From UBA4732 sp002404095 (lineage in GTDB: Bacteria; Planctomycetota; Planctomycetia; Gemmatales; Gemmataceae): a stretch of DNA of 64,000 nt. The notes beneath the pieces were generated by a model, which was not told the origin of the DNA, ran no database searches, and saw only the letters and a list, made by a program, of their open reading frames with translations. The DNA lies in NCBI GenBank assembly GCA_036783645.1, contig DAIPWT010000013.1, positions 1 through 64,000 on the forward strand, given 5' to 3'. Each line of letters opens with the position of its first letter. Position 1 is the stretch's first letter. Of this stretch, positions 35,456 to 43,927 are shown one piece after another. The position numbers were made by a program, and so were the translations under genes.

Positions 35456-36958
35456 TTACGGCGGGCCGCCCTCCACTTCGGTGGTCAGCCCTTGCGCCAT
35501 TTTCACTTCTTCGCCGTAATTGACCGTCCAGGCCGTTTTGTGCGTCACTGCCTCGACCAGGCCGGCCGCCGACGGATGGCCGTTGCCGCTCTTCTTGACG
35601 CCGCCGAACGGCAAATGCACCTCGGCGCCAATACACGGCAGATTCACGTAACCCATGCCGTATTCGCACTCGTCGCGGAACAGCCGCATCGTTCGGAAGT
35701 CCTCCGTGACCACCGCCATCGATAGGCCATATTCCGTGTCGTTATAGATACGAACCGCATCTTCATTGGTCTTAAACGGGATCAAGGCAAGATGCGGGCC
35801 GAACACTTCTTCGCGGATGCAACGCACTTTCGGCCCATATTCCATGCGATAAATGAATGGCGACAGGTAGCAGCCGTCGCCGTTCAGCCGGCCGCCGTCG
35901 AGCAGCACCGTCGCGCCTTCTTTGCGGGCGAGGTCGTTGTAGCCGAGCACCTTTTCGACGGCGCCGCGATGGATGACGGGGCCGGTGAAGTTGCCGGCGT
36001 CGAGCGGGTCGCCGATGCGCAGACGGCGGACGGCGGCCACCAACTTCTCGGCGAAACGGTCGAACATCGTCTCAGCCACGAGAACGCGGCCGGCCGAGAC
36101 GCAGCGCTGGCCGCTCGTCTTGAACGCGCTAATAAGTGCGCAGTTGACGGCCAAGTCGATCCGGGCGTCGGCGCAGACGACGACGGCGCTCTTGCTGCCC
36201 ATCTCGCAGGCGGTGATACGGTCGTAAAAGGAGGCGGATACTTCCTGAATGTGCCGGCCGACTTCGTAGCTGCCGGTGAACAGGACGACGTTGACGCTCG
36301 GATCGCGGACCAGCGCTTCGCCGACGTCGCCGGCGCCGTGGACGAGGTTGAGGACGCCGGACGGGAAGCCGGCTTCGACGAAGAGTTCGGCGAGGCGCTG
36401 GCCGACGGCCGGCGTATCCTCGGACGGCTTGAAGACCGCCGTATTGCCTTCGAGAAGGCTGGGGCCGAGCATCCACAGCGGCACGGCGAAGGGAAAGTTC
36501 CAGGGCGTGACGACGGCGACGACGCCCCACGGCTTACGGCGCATGAAGGCGTCTTTTTCGGCAATTTCAGAGGCGAATACGTCGCCAATGGGCATTCGGC
36601 CCGTGCCGAAGACGTATTGAATCATGTGCAAGCCTTCGATGACTTCGGCGCGGCACTCGCTGACGACCTTGCCGCATTCGCGGGCCATGAGGCGGGCGAT
36701 GGCGTCGGCGTCGCGCTTGACGAGCTGGGCGAGGTTGTCGAAGAGTTCGGCCCGGCGGATACGGCTCTCGCGGCGCCAGGCGGGATAGGCGGCTCGCGCG
36801 GCGGCGACGGCCTGGCGGACTTCCTCGGCAGGTGTAACGGGGAAGCGGCCGACGACTTCGTCGATGCGGGCGGGACTGCGGCTGTCGAAGGCGGTCCCAT
36901 TGGCGGGACGCCATTGCCCGGCGATGAGATTGAGGCCGGTGATGATCGCGGTACTCAT
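35456..36958 (-). CDS. NAD(P)-dependent aldehyde dehydrogenase
   Basis: 500 aa, standard ALDH length. VTPWNFPFAVPLWMLGPSLLEGNTAVFKPSE (residues about 150-180) binds the cofactor, FTGSYEVGR follows, Glu252 (TACEMGSKS) is the general base and Cys286 (SGQRCVSAG) the nucleophile, and EEVFGPHLALI and LPFGGVKKSG complete the family. The substrate is not certain; the sequence leans to the aminoadipate-semialdehyde/ALDH7-like group. Start at 36958 with AAGGAG ten bases upstream. Confidence 0.93.
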   Translation of the reverse strand: MSTAIITGLNLIAGQWRPANGTAFDSRSPARIDEVVGRFPVTPAEEVRQAVAAARAAYPAWRRESRIRRAELFDNLAQLVKRDADAIARLMARECGKVVSECRAEVIEGLHMIQYVFGTGRMPIGDVFASEIAEKDAFMRRKPWGVVAVVTPWNFPFAVPLWMLGPSLLEGNTAVFKPSEDTPAVGQRLAELFVEAGFPSGVLNLVHGAGDVGEALVRDPSVNVVLFTGSYEVGRHIQEVSASFYDRITACEMGSKSAVVVCADARIDLAVNCALISAFKTSGQRCVSAGRVLVAETMFDRFAEKLVAAVRRLRIGDPLDAGNFTGPVIHRGAVEKVLGYNDLARKEGATVLLDGGRLNGDGCYLSPFIYRMEYGPKVRCIREEVFGPHLALIPFKTNEDAVRIYNDTEYGLSMAVVTEDFRTMRLFRDECEYGMGYVNLPCIGAEVHLPFGGVKKSGNGHPSAAGLVEAVTHKTAWTVNYGEEVKMAQGLTTEVEGGPP

Positions 36959-36989
36959 GGCGAGATGGCTCCTTGATGGGGTCGGCATG

Positions 36990-37006
36990 ACCTTTGCTAT
37001 TATAAT
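36990..37006 (+). promoter_or_regulatory. Candidate -10 element for gene at 37055
   Basis: A perfect TATAAT at 37001-37006 lies 49 bases before the ATG at 37055, but no good -35 sits at 16-18 bases. It overlaps the upstream region of the divergent aldehyde dehydrogenase. Weak call. Confidence 0.3.
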
Positions 37007-37054
37007 CGTTTGAGGCAATCCGAATGTGATACTTTCCCCTGTGAGGTCCGAATC

Positions 37055-38245
37055 ATGTTGGCGACATTGACTGCGGCCTTGTTACTCGGCGCCCCCCCGG
37101 CGGTGGAACCGACTCGGGCGGACAAGGACGCTCCGCCTCCGAAGTTGGCGCTGTTCGCGGACGAAAGCTGGTACAAAAATCGCAAAGCCGACGAACAAGA
37201 CTTCGTCGGCGTACTGTCCAAGGCGCCCGAGCGTCCCGGCGGCACGGTCGGCATCGGCCGCTTCAACCTTTACCGTCTCACCATGAATCACAACGGCAAG
37301 CAAACGGAGCGCGAAGTCTACGCCGGCTCTCATCCCGAGTATTTCGCCCCTTACGTCGGCAAGCGGATCAAGCTGATTGGCAAGGCCGTCGAAACGGAGG
37401 TCGAGGGCAAGGTCTACGCTGAAATCTGGCCCGCCCTGCTGGAAGTGGTGGGGGCCGCGCCCACGACGAGCGCCGTTAGCGATATTCCGGATAAAATCGA
37501 TCTCCTCATTAGCAATAAGGTCTATTTGTCCGATCCCGCACCCGAAAAGGACTTTGTCGGCCTTCTACAAAAGATGAAAGGCGTGGACGCGATAGGCTAC
37601 CGTCTGCTCCTCGAAGGAGGCGACACTGTCAACCGCCAAGACCTTCACTTTTACGACAACAATTACAAACGATTGGACGCGTATGACGGCATGAGGGTGA
37701 AGATCACGGGCAAGAAAGTGTCGGGAATGGTGGGAAGCAACCCATTCGCCTACATCCTTCCGGGCCGGCTTGAGGTCATGCCCGCCGTGGGCGACAAAGC
37801 CGCTGGGAAGACCCTGAAGGTGCTGGCTCGCGGGACGTGGCGAGTGGGCGACAGCGCCGCCCCGTTGCAGCTTGTCATCCGCAGCGCCAAGGAGTTGGCG
37901 TTGTCCCACGGCCAAGCGGCCGACAAGGCCGAGGATGACTCCGTGAAAAGGCAGGCCGTCGAGGAGGCGGCTCGTCTCTTTAAGGTCGAGGTGATCGACT
38001 GGAAGACGCAGATGATTGTCGTGGCGTCGGCCGGCGCCAAGCCGTCCAGCGGCTACACGGTGGAGATCACCGGCCTCGACGTGCGGGACGACGTACTGAC
38101 GGTTCACTGGCGGCTCAATTCGCCCAAGCCCGGCGACTTTGTGAAGGAGTCGTTCACGCACCCCGCCCAAGCCGTGCTGACCGAGCGCTTTGACGGCAAG
38201 GTGGTGTTCGACTCGCCGCCGAAAGCGCCGGGCGCCGGTAAGTAA
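37055..38245 (+). CDS. Exported protein with PrcB-like C-terminal domain
   Basis: 396 aa with a short signal peptide (MLATLTAALLLGAPPA). Two homologous blocks (about residues 50-140 and 165-245) share FVGVL/FVGLL, GYR/RFNLYRL, and GKRIKLIGKAVE/GMRVKITGKKVS, an internal duplication. The C-terminal part (from about 255) has MIVVASAGAKPSSGYTVEITGLDVRDDVLTVHW, matching the PrcB_C domain of protease-complex or propeptide-binding proteins. Function unknown; likely periplasmic. Confidence 0.7.
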   Translation: MLATLTAALLLGAPPAVEPTRADKDAPPPKLALFADESWYKNRKADEQDFVGVLSKAPERPGGTVGIGRFNLYRLTMNHNGKQTEREVYAGSHPEYFAPYVGKRIKLIGKAVETEVEGKVYAEIWPALLEVVGAAPTTSAVSDIPDKIDLLISNKVYLSDPAPEKDFVGLLQKMKGVDAIGYRLLLEGGDTVNRQDLHFYDNNYKRLDAYDGMRVKITGKKVSGMVGSNPFAYILPGRLEVMPAVGDKAAGKTLKVLARGTWRVGDSAAPLQLVIRSAKELALSHGQAADKAEDDSVKRQAVEEAARLFKVEVIDWKTQMIVVASAGAKPSSGYTVEITGLDVRDDVLTVHWRLNSPKPGDFVKESFTHPAQAVLTERFDGKVVFDSPPKAPGAGK

Positions 38246-38272
38246 CCGCTGTCCTATAAGCGGCCAACATCG

Positions 38273-38342
38273 ACGAGCCGCGACCGTTAGGGAGCGGTTT
38301 TGAGTTGCGTGACGCCTCCGCTCCCTAACGGTCGCGGCTCGT
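38273..38342. repeat. Palindrome, GCCGCGACC family, perfect 25-bp arms
   Basis: Arms 38273-38297 and 38318-38342 exactly complementary; the arm starts ACGAGCCGCGACCGTTAGGG. Related to 53679-53862, 57224-57290 and 58288-58356. It lies in the intergenic region before the DUF790 gene. Confidence 0.9.
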
Positions 38343-38385
38343 AACGCTCCTTAAGCTTTCGCTCCGTCCCAAGGCCCGGATACTC

Positions 38386-39651
38386 ATGCTCACCGGCAAA
38401 ATGGTGCGCGTCCGCTACGCCCGCGATCGCATCGTTCCCCATTATATTGACGCCGCCGATGCCGCATGGGTCGAAACGGCCGAGCGGCTATTGGACCTGT
38501 TCCGCGGTCAGGAGGGCAAGACGCGCGGCCAGTTAGAGGACGAACAGCGCGAGGCGTTCGGCGACGACCCCGGCCAACTCGTCCATCAAGGTTTGGTCAA
38601 GCTGCTGGCGGATCGCTGCGAGTTTGAGGTGTCGTCCGACCATCCGCCGGAGCAACTGCGGGCCGCGGTGTTCCGCGCCGCGACGAGGCGGCGAAAAGAA
38701 GCTGTTCTCGTCACTGGGTCGCCGGCCAACAACGACGACCTTCGCGCCGCCGTCGCCGCCTTCGACCGAGCGGCCGTCTTGCAAGAAGTGGCGGCTGAAC
38801 TCGGCCTGACCCCGGAAGCCGTCGATCAAGGCTTGTTCGCGGACCTTAAAAGTGAACAACGGCTCACCCAATTCAAAAGCCTCAGCGCCAAGCGTTTGTT
38901 GCAGCGTTACAACGTCGCCCTGGCGCAGGCGGTGTTGCTGCGTTCGACGCGCGTCCACGTCATCGTTCGCAACGAACCGCCGCAGCGCTATCGGCAACTG
39001 TTGGGACGCATCAAGTTTCATCGGCTCGTCTGCGAGGTGGAGCGCCTCGGGCCGGACGGCTTTCAAATGCACCTCGACGGTCCGATGAGCCTTTTCTCGG
39101 CCACGCAGAAATATGGGCTTCAACTGGCGATCTTTCTGCCGGCCGTATTGTTGTGCCGCGATTTCGAGCTGAAAGCCGAGTTGCGTTGGGGGACGCAGCG
39201 CAAACTCAAGACGTTCCTCGTCACGCCGGGCGACGGCTTGGTCTCGCATTATCCCGACCAAGGCATGTACACGCCGCCGGAGTTGGCGATGTTCGTCGAA
39301 TTGTTCCGTAAACGGATCGCCGAATGGGAGCTTGTCGAGGAAACGGAATTGCTGCCGCTGGGCGACGGCTTCTGGGCGCCGGACTTTCGCCTGGTCCATA
39401 AAGAAACGGGCTTGGTCGTGTTGCTGGAAGTGTTGGGCTTTTGGCGACGGTCGAGCGCCGAGAAGCATTTGGAGCGGCTGCGGCAGCACGTGCGCGAGCC
39501 GTTCCTGCTGGCGGTGTCGGATCAGCTGCACATCGACGAGGCGGAGCTAGAAGGACTGCCGGCCGGCATCCATCGCTTCCGCAATATGCCGTTGCCGGAT
39601 GAGATCGCGCGGTTGGCGGGAGAACTTCTGACAGGCAAGTCAAACTCATGA
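38386..39651 (+). CDS. DUF790 (Bax1-type nuclease) protein
   Basis: 421 aa. Starts MLTGKMVRVRYARDRIVPHYID, a DUF790 signature. Mid-protein QRYNVALAQAVLLRSTRVHVIV and the PD-(D/E)XK-like end (GFWAPDFRLVHKETGLVVLLEVLGFWRR, with D and E of the nuclease site and the later K/H) are typical. In archaea Bax1 is the endonuclease partner of XPB helicase in repair; no XPB-like gene is adjacent here. Length is normal. No ribosome site is evident. Confidence 0.85.
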   Translation: MLTGKMVRVRYARDRIVPHYIDAADAAWVETAERLLDLFRGQEGKTRGQLEDEQREAFGDDPGQLVHQGLVKLLADRCEFEVSSDHPPEQLRAAVFRAATRRRKEAVLVTGSPANNDDLRAAVAAFDRAAVLQEVAAELGLTPEAVDQGLFADLKSEQRLTQFKSLSAKRLLQRYNVALAQAVLLRSTRVHVIVRNEPPQRYRQLLGRIKFHRLVCEVERLGPDGFQMHLDGPMSLFSATQKYGLQLAIFLPAVLLCRDFELKAELRWGTQRKLKTFLVTPGDGLVSHYPDQGMYTPPELAMFVELFRKRIAEWELVEETELLPLGDGFWAPDFRLVHKETGLVVLLEVLGFWRRSSAEKHLERLRQHVREPFLLAVSDQLHIDEAELEGLPAGIHRFRNMPLPDEIARLAGELLTGKSNS

Positions 39652-39661
39652 GGATTGCAAA

Positions 39662-40075
39662 GTGACCGACGCCGAGCGATTGTCTGAAGCCGCTTGGACT
39701 GGTGACCTAACGATCATCAAAGACCTAATCGCCGCCGGCGTCGATATCAACGCGCCTTCCGCCGAAGGGCGTTGGCCGCCGCTTCACTTGGCCATAGAGA
39801 ATCAACGGATTGACGTTATCCGATGGCTGCTCGTCGCTGGGGCGGATGTCAACCGAAACATGAGCGGCGGCTGGACGCCGTTAGTCCATGCTATCGACAT
39901 TGAGAGTGATGCCGCGGTGCAAGCTGGAACGCTCTCGGAGGAAATGCCAATCGTACTTGTCGCACTACTCCTGTCGGCCGGTGCAATACCGACGACAGAG
40001 GCCCTAGAAATTGCAAGGCGCTACCAGAATTACAGGGTATTGGAGTTGTTGCAGCAGTATACGTCTCGGGGTTAG
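39662..40075 (+). CDS. Ankyrin-repeat protein
   Basis: 137 aa, GTG start with GAGG upstream and a 10-bp gap to the DUF790 gene. Three ankyrin units: WTGDLTIIKDLIAAGVDINAPSAEGRWPPLHLAIENQRIDVIRWLLVAGADVN, then GGWTPLVHAID, then LVALLLSAGAIPT. Cytoplasmic binding protein; partner unknown. Confidence 0.75.
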   Translation: MTDAERLSEAAWTGDLTIIKDLIAAGVDINAPSAEGRWPPLHLAIENQRIDVIRWLLVAGADVNRNMSGGWTPLVHAIDIESDAAVQAGTLSEEMPIVLVALLLSAGAIPTTEALEIARRYQNYRVLELLQQYTSRG

Positions 40076-40136
40076 ATCTACCTGGCCCCTTGCCGCTGTA
40101 GAGCATCTGTGGATAAATTGTCTTAAAGGAATCCAC

Positions 40137-40361
40137 ATGATGAATATGGAAGACTCCGTCACCTACGTAGAAATCATTGAAAAAGGAATGGTCAAGGGGC
40201 AGCTAAACGCCATCCTTCGCATGGGCCGTAAGAAATTCGGGGCGCCGAGTGAAGCCGTCACGACTCTGTTGGCGGGCATGGACGATCCCGAACGCCTTGC
40301 CGACCTCATCGACCGAGTGCTGGACGTATCCACGTGGGACGAATTGCTTGCCTTATCGTGA
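40137..40361 (+). CDS. DUF4351-like fragment or small protein
   Basis: 74 aa. IEKGMVKGQLNAILRMGRKKFGAPSEAVTTLLAGMDDPERLADLIDRVLDVSTWDELLAL matches the C-terminal DUF4351 region of Rpn-type (PD-(D/E)XK) transposase-like nucleases, without the nuclease part. AAAGGA precedes the ATG. Either a remnant of a larger gene or a stand-alone regulator. Confidence 0.6.
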   Translation: MMNMEDSVTYVEIIEKGMVKGQLNAILRMGRKKFGAPSEAVTTLLAGMDDPERLADLIDRVLDVSTWDELLALS

Positions 40362-40742
40362 AGGCGAATTCGGCAATGGTATTCGGCAGCGTCGCACCGC
40401 AGCCGATCAAGACGGCCGTCCACGAGAAAGTTAAAAAAAGATGAAAGGCGGCCTAACGCGAGACTTTTCGGTTGCATGTGGCGCGTCATCCGAAGTACAA
40501 TGATATAAACCTTGCCCAGGCGGCGATTTTCATCCTATCGGAATCACGGGCGGTGCGCGGCCCCTTGGAATCGAGGTTGCCGAGGTGCGCGTGCGTTGAC
40601 AGAGAATGTTCCTGAAAGGCTGGTGGGAAATGCGGCCGGAGCCGCGCGATTTTTCCTCTTTCGACGAGGCCGTCCGAAGGAAAGATCGTTTTATCGCATC
40701 GACGAGGCGTTCCACTTTGGACGTGAGGAGCGAGGTCATCAC
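40362..40742. other. Intergenic region before FHA gene
   Basis: 381 bases. Contains an A-rich stretch around 40430-40445 and the 5' leader of the FHA gene. No gene, long hairpin or repeat is seen. Confidence 0.4.
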
Positions 40743-41420
40743 ATGAAGTTGAGTCTAGTCGTGAAGGCGGCGGGCACCCAGGTAGGCAAAGTCCTCCCTA
40801 TCGCCCTTTCCCAATTCGTCATCGGACGTGATCCCCAGTGTCATCTTCGGCCGGCAAGCCCATTGATTAGTAAGCGCCATTGCGCCCTGCTACAGCGCGA
40901 CGGCAAAGTTTTTGTTCATGATTTCGGCAGCACCAACGGCACCTCCGTCAATTACGAACTTATCAAGGGTGAGATCGAGCTTCACGACGGCGACAAGCTA
41001 AAGATCGGCCCGCTGCTTTTTGAGGTGCGCATTGTCCAGGAGGCCGCGGGGGTGGCGGGGGCAACGCCCAAGCCGCCGACTAAGGCCGTCCCCGCGAAGG
41101 TCGCGGGCGCGGCGCCGGCGAAAACGCCGGAGGTCGCCGTCAAAACGAGCTTTGAAATGCCGGCCGCGGCAGGCGGTACGGAGGACGACGACATCGCGGC
41201 CATGCTAATGTCGCTCAACGACGAGGATCCGTCGCTTGGTTTGGAAAGCGTTGTCCCCGAGGGCAGCACAGTGATGGAGATGATTGTGCCGCCGAGCGTT
41301 CAGGACGCGGCCAAGGACGCCGATAAAGCCAAGGAAAAGGATAAGTCCAAAACGAGCGGCAACACCTCCCACGCCGCCAAGTCGATCCTGGAACAGTACA
41401 TGAAACGGCCGCGCGGCTGA
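40743..41420 (+). CDS. FHA domain protein
   Basis: 225 aa. FHA domain at about residues 5-95: LPIALSQFVIGRDPQCHLRPASPLISKRHCALLQRDGKVFVHDFGSTNGTSVN contains the phosphothreonine-binding GRD, S...H and GSTNGT motifs. A Lys/Ala/Pro linker and a C-terminal conserved helix (KSILEQYMKRPRG) follow. Reads Ser/Thr-kinase signals, abundant in planctomycetes. The ATG is chosen at the domain start; a GAGG lies upstream. Confidence 0.85.
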   Translation: MKLSLVVKAAGTQVGKVLPIALSQFVIGRDPQCHLRPASPLISKRHCALLQRDGKVFVHDFGSTNGTSVNYELIKGEIELHDGDKLKIGPLLFEVRIVQEAAGVAGATPKPPTKAVPAKVAGAAPAKTPEVAVKTSFEMPAAAGGTEDDDIAAMLMSLNDEDPSLGLESVVPEGSTVMEMIVPPSVQDAAKDADKAKEKDKSKTSGNTSHAAKSILEQYMKRPRG

Positions 41421-41445
41421 ACGACTGACTCAGGTGAGGGCGGCT

Positions 41446-41510
41446 AACACGGCTGAAACAGCCGTGGCACACGGGAAATCTTGGTGTGCCACGGCTGTTT
41501 CAGCCGTGTT
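41446..41510. repeat. Perfect 27-bp-arm palindrome
   Basis: Arms 41446-41472 and 41484-41510 (AACACGGCTGAAACAGCCGT and 7 more bases). The core ACGGCTGAAACAGCCGT is itself palindromic. It lies between the FHA gene and mutY and ends 8 bases before the mutY start codon. Confidence 0.92.
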
Positions 41511-41518
41511 TCTTACGT

Positions 41519-42673
41519 ATGCAACAGCATCTGGGCCTGAAATCTGATCGCGCCGCGCCGGCCGGTGATCCGGTTGACGCGGCGGCGCCTTTGCGCCGAC
41601 GGCTGCCGCGGCGACTGCTCGACTGGTTCGCTCGCAACCGCCGTGAATTTCCCTGGAGGCGCGACCGCGACGCGTACCGCATTTGGGTCAGCGAAGTGAT
41701 GTTGCAGCAGACGCAGGCCGCTGCCGTCATTCCCTATTTCGAGCGCTTTTTACGGACATTTCCCACGCTTGCCGATCTGGCCGCGGCGGATGAACAGGAC
41801 GTGCTTCGCCTCTGGGAAGGACTCGGCTATTACCGCCGCGCCCGCGATCTGTTGCGCACGGCCCGACTGCTGGCCGCGACCAACGGGGGCCGTTTCCCGG
41901 ACCAACTGGCCGCCCTGCACGGGTTGCCGGGTCTCGGCCGTTACACCCGCAACGCTGTGCTGTCACAGGCGTTTGACCGGCGGCTACCCATCCTCGAAGC
42001 CAATAGTGTGCGTGTGCTGACCCGGCTGTTCGGGCGAACCGGCGACCCGCGCCGCGGGCCGGAACAACGCTGGCTGTGGGCCGCGGCGGAAGCGCTCTTG
42101 CCGTCGCGCCGGGCCGGCGACTTCAACCAGGCTTTGATGGAGTTGGGCGCTCTGGTTTGTACGCCAGCCGCGCCGCGCTGCGAGGGGTGTCCGCTGGCGG
42201 AGGACTGCGTTGCCCGGCGGCTCGGCCTGCAAACGGTCATCCCCGCGCGCAAGCCGAAGCCGGCGCCGACGTTGGTTCGCGAGGCCGCCGTGGTCATCCG
42301 TCGCGGCGAGCAGGTGCTGTTGCTGCAACGCCCGCCGGACGGACGCTGGGCGTCGCTATGGGAATTTCCGCATGGGTCGCTCGTTGAAGGGGAAGCGCCC
42401 GACGAGGGGGCCGCACGACTGCTGCACGAACTCACGGGGCTGCAAGGCCGCCTTGGATCGGAGCTAATTACTCTCCGTCATAGCGTCACGCGCTTCCGCA
42501 TTACCCTAGTCTGTTTCGAGGCGGAGTATCTGGCCGGCGATTTTCACTCCGCGTTCTACTGCCAAGCGGTTTGGGCGACGCCGGCGGAGTTGAGCGCCTA
42601 CGCCGTAAGTTCGCCGCAACGGCGCCTCGCCAAAGTACTGACCGCGGCAGGCAGGCAGGGCCGATTATTTTAA
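41519..42673 (+). CDS. mutY: A/G-specific adenine glycosylase MutY
   Basis: 384 aa. Glu59 in VSEVMLQQTQ is the catalytic acid, HGLPGLGRYTRNAVLSQAF the helix-hairpin-helix, and C-x6-C-x2-C-x5-C (Cys214/221/224/230) the 4Fe-4S cluster. The usual Asp near residue 160 is Glu here (PILEANSVRV). A MutT-like C-terminal domain recognising 8-oxoG begins about residue 255 (EAAVVIRRGEQVLLLQRPPDGRW). Removes A opposite 8-oxoG. The start lies just after the palindrome, with no ribosome site. Confidence 0.93.
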   Translation: MQQHLGLKSDRAAPAGDPVDAAAPLRRRLPRRLLDWFARNRREFPWRRDRDAYRIWVSEVMLQQTQAAAVIPYFERFLRTFPTLADLAAADEQDVLRLWEGLGYYRRARDLLRTARLLAATNGGRFPDQLAALHGLPGLGRYTRNAVLSQAFDRRLPILEANSVRVLTRLFGRTGDPRRGPEQRWLWAAAEALLPSRRAGDFNQALMELGALVCTPAAPRCEGCPLAEDCVARRLGLQTVIPARKPKPAPTLVREAAVVIRRGEQVLLLQRPPDGRWASLWEFPHGSLVEGEAPDEGAARLLHELTGLQGRLGSELITLRHSVTRFRITLVCFEAEYLAGDFHSAFYCQAVWATPAELSAYAVSSPQRRLAKVLTAAGRQGRLF

Positions 42674-42822
42674 AGTGGGACGTGACAATTGTTACGGCCT
42701 GTCCGATTTTTCGATCTGATCCCTCGTCAGCGGCACATCGATTGCAGCTCTTTCGGCGGGATCAAAGTGCGCCGGGCAAGGCGAGACGCCAGCGGCCCGG
42801 TATTTCTCCAAGGAGTGCGACG

Positions 42823-43353
42823 ATGAAGCGACTGATGTGGTGTGCCGGCTTCGCTCTGGCAGCGGCCTCTGTGACGTCGATGACCGCGCGAGCCGACGAC
42901 GCGCCGAAGCCGGTTTCCGATGAGGATTTCGTGATGAAGGCGTCGGCGGCCGGCATGGCGGAGGTCAATTTCGGCAAACTGGCGGTGGAGCAATCATCCA
43001 GTGCGGAAGTGAAAAAGTTCGCGCAGCATATGGTGGACGATCACTCGAAAGCGAACGCCGAACTGCTCAAGGTGGCGGACAAAGACAAGATCACTCCCGC
43101 GGAAAAGATGGACGCCAAGCACCAGCAAATGTTCACCAAGCTGGCGGGCCTTAAGGGCGCCGAGTTCGACCGCGAATACATCGCCAGCCAATTGGCCGAC
43201 CATAAGGAGGCGGTCGCATTGTTCAAATCCGAGTCGAACCACGGCAACAACGACGATTTGAAAGCGTTCGCAACCAAGACGTTGCCGACGCTGGAGCATC
43301 ACCTGAAGATGGTGGAAAACATCTCGGGGGAAAAGGGAAGCAAAGACAAGTAA
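42823..43353 (+). CDS. DUF4142 protein
   Basis: 176 aa. Signal peptide (RLMWCAGFALAAASVTSMTA) then the DUF4142 four-helix core: DEDFVMKASAAGMAEVNFGKLAVEQSSSAEVKKFAQHMVDDHSKANAELLKVA and FDREYIASQLADHKEAVALFKSE, ferritin-like. Envelope protein of unknown function. AAGGAG eight bases upstream. Confidence 0.9.
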   Translation: MKRLMWCAGFALAAASVTSMTARADDAPKPVSDEDFVMKASAAGMAEVNFGKLAVEQSSSAEVKKFAQHMVDDHSKANAELLKVADKDKITPAEKMDAKHQQMFTKLAGLKGAEFDREYIASQLADHKEAVALFKSESNHGNNDDLKAFATKTLPTLEHHLKMVENISGEKGSKDK

Positions 43354-43399
43354 GGTCGGCAAACTCTCCGGCAACCCGACTTGCGGCTGTATTGAAACA

Positions 43400-43428
43400 T
43401 TGACAGCGAAGCAGGCTGCCTCTATGTT
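43400..43428 (+). promoter_or_regulatory. Promoter for tRNA-Arg
   Basis: TTGACA (43400-43405), 17-base spacer, TATGTT (43423-43428). The expected start near 43435 places the hairpin 43436-43468 in the tRNA leader. Confidence 0.6.
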
Positions 43429-43435
43429 AAGACAT

Positions 43436-43468
43436 CATCGGGCGGCGTCTTTCAGACGCCGCCCGATG
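43436..43468. repeat. 15-bp hairpin in the tRNA leader
   Basis: CATCGGGCGGCGTCT and its complement with a TTC loop, ending 7 bases before the tRNA. No T-run follows, so it is either the terminator of the DUF4142 gene or a processed leader hairpin. Confidence 0.85.
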
Positions 43469-43475
43469 ACTTCAT

Positions 43476-43549
<74 letters not shown>

Positions 43550-43648
43550 CTCCCGCAAACCCCGTTCCCGACGGGGTTTGCGCGTCTCCGTCCCCTCGAC
43601 CGCGAAGCCCTATTTCCGCCGTCTTGAGTGGCCGCTTGAGTACAACCC

Positions 43649-43927
43649 TCACCCGGCGGATTTACTCGGCCCCTGTCGCCTCTCCTTCTTCGGAGGCGAC
43701 AACCTCCGCGACTCTTCCAACGCTGCCTGGTCGTGCAGCCCCACGTGCGTGTACCTGCTCATCGTTAGGTTGATGTCTGAATGCCGCACAAGGCTCTGGG
43801 CCATTTGCGGGCTGACGCCCGACCGCGCCAACCGCGTGATGAAGGTGTGGCGAAGCGCGTGAAAGTCGGCGACCAGGCCGGCCGACCCAAGGGCCGTCAG
43901 CCAGCGGTAGAAGGCGTTCCGCGCCAT
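43649..43927 (-). pseudogene. Truncated tyrosine recombinase
   Basis: Only the C-terminal 92 residues remain: DFHALRHTFITRLARSGVSPQMAQSLVRHSDINLTMSRYTHVGLHD with the catalytic Arg and His (HALRH), the second His (VRHSD) and Tyr (SRYTHV). In the same frame upstream there is a TAG 11 codons before the Met. This is the end of a phage-type integrase beside tRNA-Arg, the remains of an integrated element. Confidence 0.85.

Noticed and set aside
35792..36976. 394-residue plus-strand frame opposite the aldehyde dehydrogenase
   Set aside because: Antisense to an enzyme with all catalytic residues in place; composition is a codon-shadow artefact.
43649..43927. Functional integrase
   Set aside because: Only the last 92 residues remain, with a stop codon upstream in the same frame.
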